From contig JBGVOE010000062.1 in assembly GCA_045126355.1 (NCBI GenBank), positions 1 through 7,022 of the forward strand: a DNA stretch of 7,022 nucleotides, written 5' to 3'. This document shows, piece by piece, positions 5,650-7,022 of the stretch; the stretch's first letter is position 1; the number at the start of each line of letters is the position of its first letter. The position numbers and the translations under genes were made by a program. A model generated the notes under the pieces. The model ran no database searches, was not told where the DNA came from, and saw only the letters and a program-made list of their open reading frames with translations. The DNA comes from CAZSIA01 sp045126355 (GTDB lineage: Bacteria > Bacillota_I > Bacilli_A > Acholeplasmatales > Anaeroplasmataceae).

Positions 5650-5815
5650 TTGAAATAATGGGCGTATAACAATTTTGAGAACAATAAATTGTATCTCGTT
5701 TAGGAAATTGTCCGAATTTCAATTTAATATTTTAATCTGCTTAAATCTAATTGAGAGCATAGGCATCTCGTATAAAGCAAACGAAAATAGGTATAGATAC
5801 TAAATTGAAATTAAA
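5650..5815 (+). ncRNA. Candidate bridge RNA region of the IS110 element
   Basis: The stretch before the transposase can form two related stem-loops. The first has outer stem ACAATTT (5669-5675) with AAATTGT (5705-5711) and apical hairpin GAGA (5677-5680) with TCTC (5694-5697), closed further by ACAAT/ATTGT. The second has a perfect 12-bp outer stem, AATTTCAATTTA (5715-5726) with TAAATTGAAATT (5801-5812), large internal segments, and apical hairpin GAGA (5753-5756) with TCTC (5766-5769). Both apical hairpins share the frame TTGAGA...ATCTCGT. In IS110-group elements the bridge RNA lies between the left end and the transposase and has two such loops, for target and donor DNA. The structures are seen by eye; the role is inferred from family knowledge. 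Exact RNA ends and guide segments are not determined. Confidence 0.5.
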
Positions 5816-5850
5816 ACCAACTTCAAAGAAATATATTGGAGGTAAGAAAG

Positions 5851-7022
5851 ATGAAAGGATTTTGTATTTCCCTAGATGTATCAAAAGGGACAAGCTTCTA
5901 TCAAGGATTTAAAGGTGTTGATGAACCAATAACTAAACCTAAAAAGATAGAACACAATTTAGAAGGTTTTAAAGAACTTCTAAATTTAAAAGAGAAAATA
6001 ATAAAGGACTATAATGAAGAATGTATAGTTATATTTGAATCAACTGGTGTATACCATAAAGCTCTTCAAACGTATTTAGATGAACATAGTTTTAAGTATA
6101 CAATTATATCTCCACTACTATCAGCTAAAGTACGAAAAAGTGATATTAGAGGTACTAAAACAGACGCCAAAGACTGTGCATCTATAGCTAAAGTATTTTA
6201 TCTAAAAGAATTAAGAATATATTCTAAAACAGATGAAATATATGATGATTTGAAAGAAAAAAGCCGTTATTATGACTTTTTGGTTGATGAAATGAAGCGT
6301 TGGAAGATAGAATTCAGAAGAATACTAGATATTATTTATCCTGGTTTTGATAAAGTTTTTAATGATTTATACATTAATTACGTGCAAGAAATATTACTAG
6401 AATATCCTCATCCTGAAATAATAAGACATAAAAGATTAGACACTATAGCTAAGTTTATTGAAAAGCATACATGTCATAAGGAAGCATTTAGTTTAAAACA
6501 AGCTAAGGCATTAAAAGAATACGCTGAAAACTGTGCATCAGGATGTGGTAAGAAATCTTATTTAGTTAGTCAATTTAGTAATGTTATACATACATTAAAT
6601 TCTCAAATGAAATATCTAGATTTTGTTTTAGATGAAATAGTTGAAATAGCAAAGAAACTTCCTAATTATGAAATTATTAAGAGTATTCCAGGAATAGCCG
6701 ATAACTTGGCATCTAGAATATTAGCCGAAATCGGAGATATAGATAGATTTAATAATGCAAGTCAGTTAGTAGCATATGCTGGTATAGATCCAGCGATTTA
6801 TCAATCAGGTCAAATGTCAGGATTACATTTAATGATATCTAAAAAAGGTAATAAGAAATTACGTTCATTATTATATTTAGCTGTGTCATGTATGATTAAA
6901 ACAAATCGAGAAACAGAAATAGTGGATTTTTACAAAAAGAAAAAAGCTTCAGGCATGAAACCTAAAGCCGCCCTTGTAGCATCAATGAATAAAACACTGC
7001 GAATAATTCATTCATTATGCAA
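5851..7022 (+). CDS. IS110-family transposase (bridge-RNA-type recombinase), runs off the right edge
   Basis: DEDD-type recombinase that moves IS110 elements. The 390 visible residues form an uninterrupted frame. The N-terminal RuvC-like DEDD domain has D9 (SLDVSK), E63 (FESTG), and D105 and D108 (TKTDAKD), close in position to those of IS621. A helical, charged middle part (about 125-270, probably coiled coil) leads to the C-terminal transposase_20 domain, beginning at SIPGIADNLASRILAEIGD (278-296). This continues with LVAYAGIDP (306-314), YQSG (317-320) and SKKGNKKLR (330-338). The serine acting as nucleophile should be in this C-terminal domain, around S319 or S323; I cannot say which. Family members usually end some 10-30 residues after the last visible motif, so little is missing. 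The start at 5851 is fixed by GGAGGT (5838-5843) seven bases upstream. No frameshift or internal stop is visible, so it may be active. Confidence 0.94.
   Translation, partial: MKGFCISLDVSKGTSFYQGFKGVDEPITKPKKIEHNLEGFKELLNLKEKIIKDYNEECIVIFESTGVYHKALQTYLDEHSFKYTIISPLLSAKVRKSDIRGTKTDAKDCASIAKVFYLKELRIYSKTDEIYDDLKEKSRYYDFLVDEMKRWKIEFRRILDIIYPGFDKVFNDLYINYVQEILLEYPHPEIIRHKRLDTIAKFIEKHTCHKEAFSLKQAKALKEYAENCASGCGKKSYLVSQFSNVIHTLNSQMKYLDFVLDEIVEIAKKLPNYEIIKSIPGIADNLASRILAEIGDIDRFNNASQLVAYAGIDPAIYQSGQMSGLHLMISKKGNKKLRSLLYLAVSCMIKTNRETEIVDFYKKKKASGMKPKAALVASMNKTLRIIHSLC

Larger units (their letters stand above)
5622..7022 (+). mobile_element. IS110-family insertion sequence (left end not fixed, right end outside the window)
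   Basis: The transposase and its long structured leader identify an IS110-family element. These elements have no clear terminal inverted repeats and often make no target duplication, so the left boundary cannot be read from one end alone. The coordinate given is the first base after the small RNA terminator and is a working limit. If the small RNA belongs to the element, the end lies further left, up to about 5380. The leader before the transposase is the IS110-group arrangement rather than IS1111, where the noncoding RNA lies after the gene. Confidence 0.75.

Noticed and set aside
5484..5850. One continuous bridge RNA from 5484 up to the transposase
   Set aside because: A strong intrinsic terminator at 5587-5621 would separate the two halves, so they are treated as separate RNAs. 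It remains possible if the terminator is read through.
1..7022. CRISPR array, tRNA or rRNA genes
   Set aside because: No regularly spaced direct repeats, cloverleaf or rRNA signatures were seen on either strand.

Overview
The window is AT-rich DNA with strong AGGAGG-type ribosome binding sites, TATAAT/TTGA-type promoters, rho-independent terminators and a CcpA-type cre site. This points to a low-GC Gram-positive (Bacillota, probably Bacilli or an Erysipelotrichia-like lineage). All visible stops are TAA or TAG and tryptophan is TGG, so nothing suggests a recoded TGA. The species cannot be told from the sequence.

Left half (1-3537, minus strand), in transcription order: a second-type elongation factor G (EF-G2/FusA2-like, 681 aa) ending at a clear terminator, then a short aminoglycoside-phosphotransferase-fold kinase (203 aa), then a MATE-family multidrug/cation antiporter that runs off the left edge. 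The kinase/MATE junction has no terminator, but a good promoter inside the 3' end of the kinase gene can serve MATE alone.

Centre (3538-3699): a divergent control region with two back-to-back promoters. The minus-strand promoter drives EF-G2 and carries a near-consensus cre site at its start point, suggesting carbon catabolite control. The plus-strand promoter drives an M29-family metallo-aminopeptidase and has a perfect 12-bp palindrome at its start point.

Right half (plus strand): the aminopeptidase with its terminator, a small four-cysteine zinc-ribbon protein of unknown function with its terminator, then about 500 bases without a protein gene. This gap is not empty. It holds a second terminator, a probable free-standing small RNA of about 137 nt (promoter, three-way-junction fold, terminator), and a further structured stretch leading into an IS110-family transposase (DEDD domain plus C-terminal transposase_20-type domain) that runs off the right edge. 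The stretch just before the transposase contains two related stem-loops sharing the same hairpin frame. This is the place and broad architecture expected of an IS110 bridge RNA, with target- and donor-binding loops.

The points most worth following are the candidate bridge RNA, the unidentified small RNA, and the catabolite-controlled EF-G paralogue with altered GTPase motifs.
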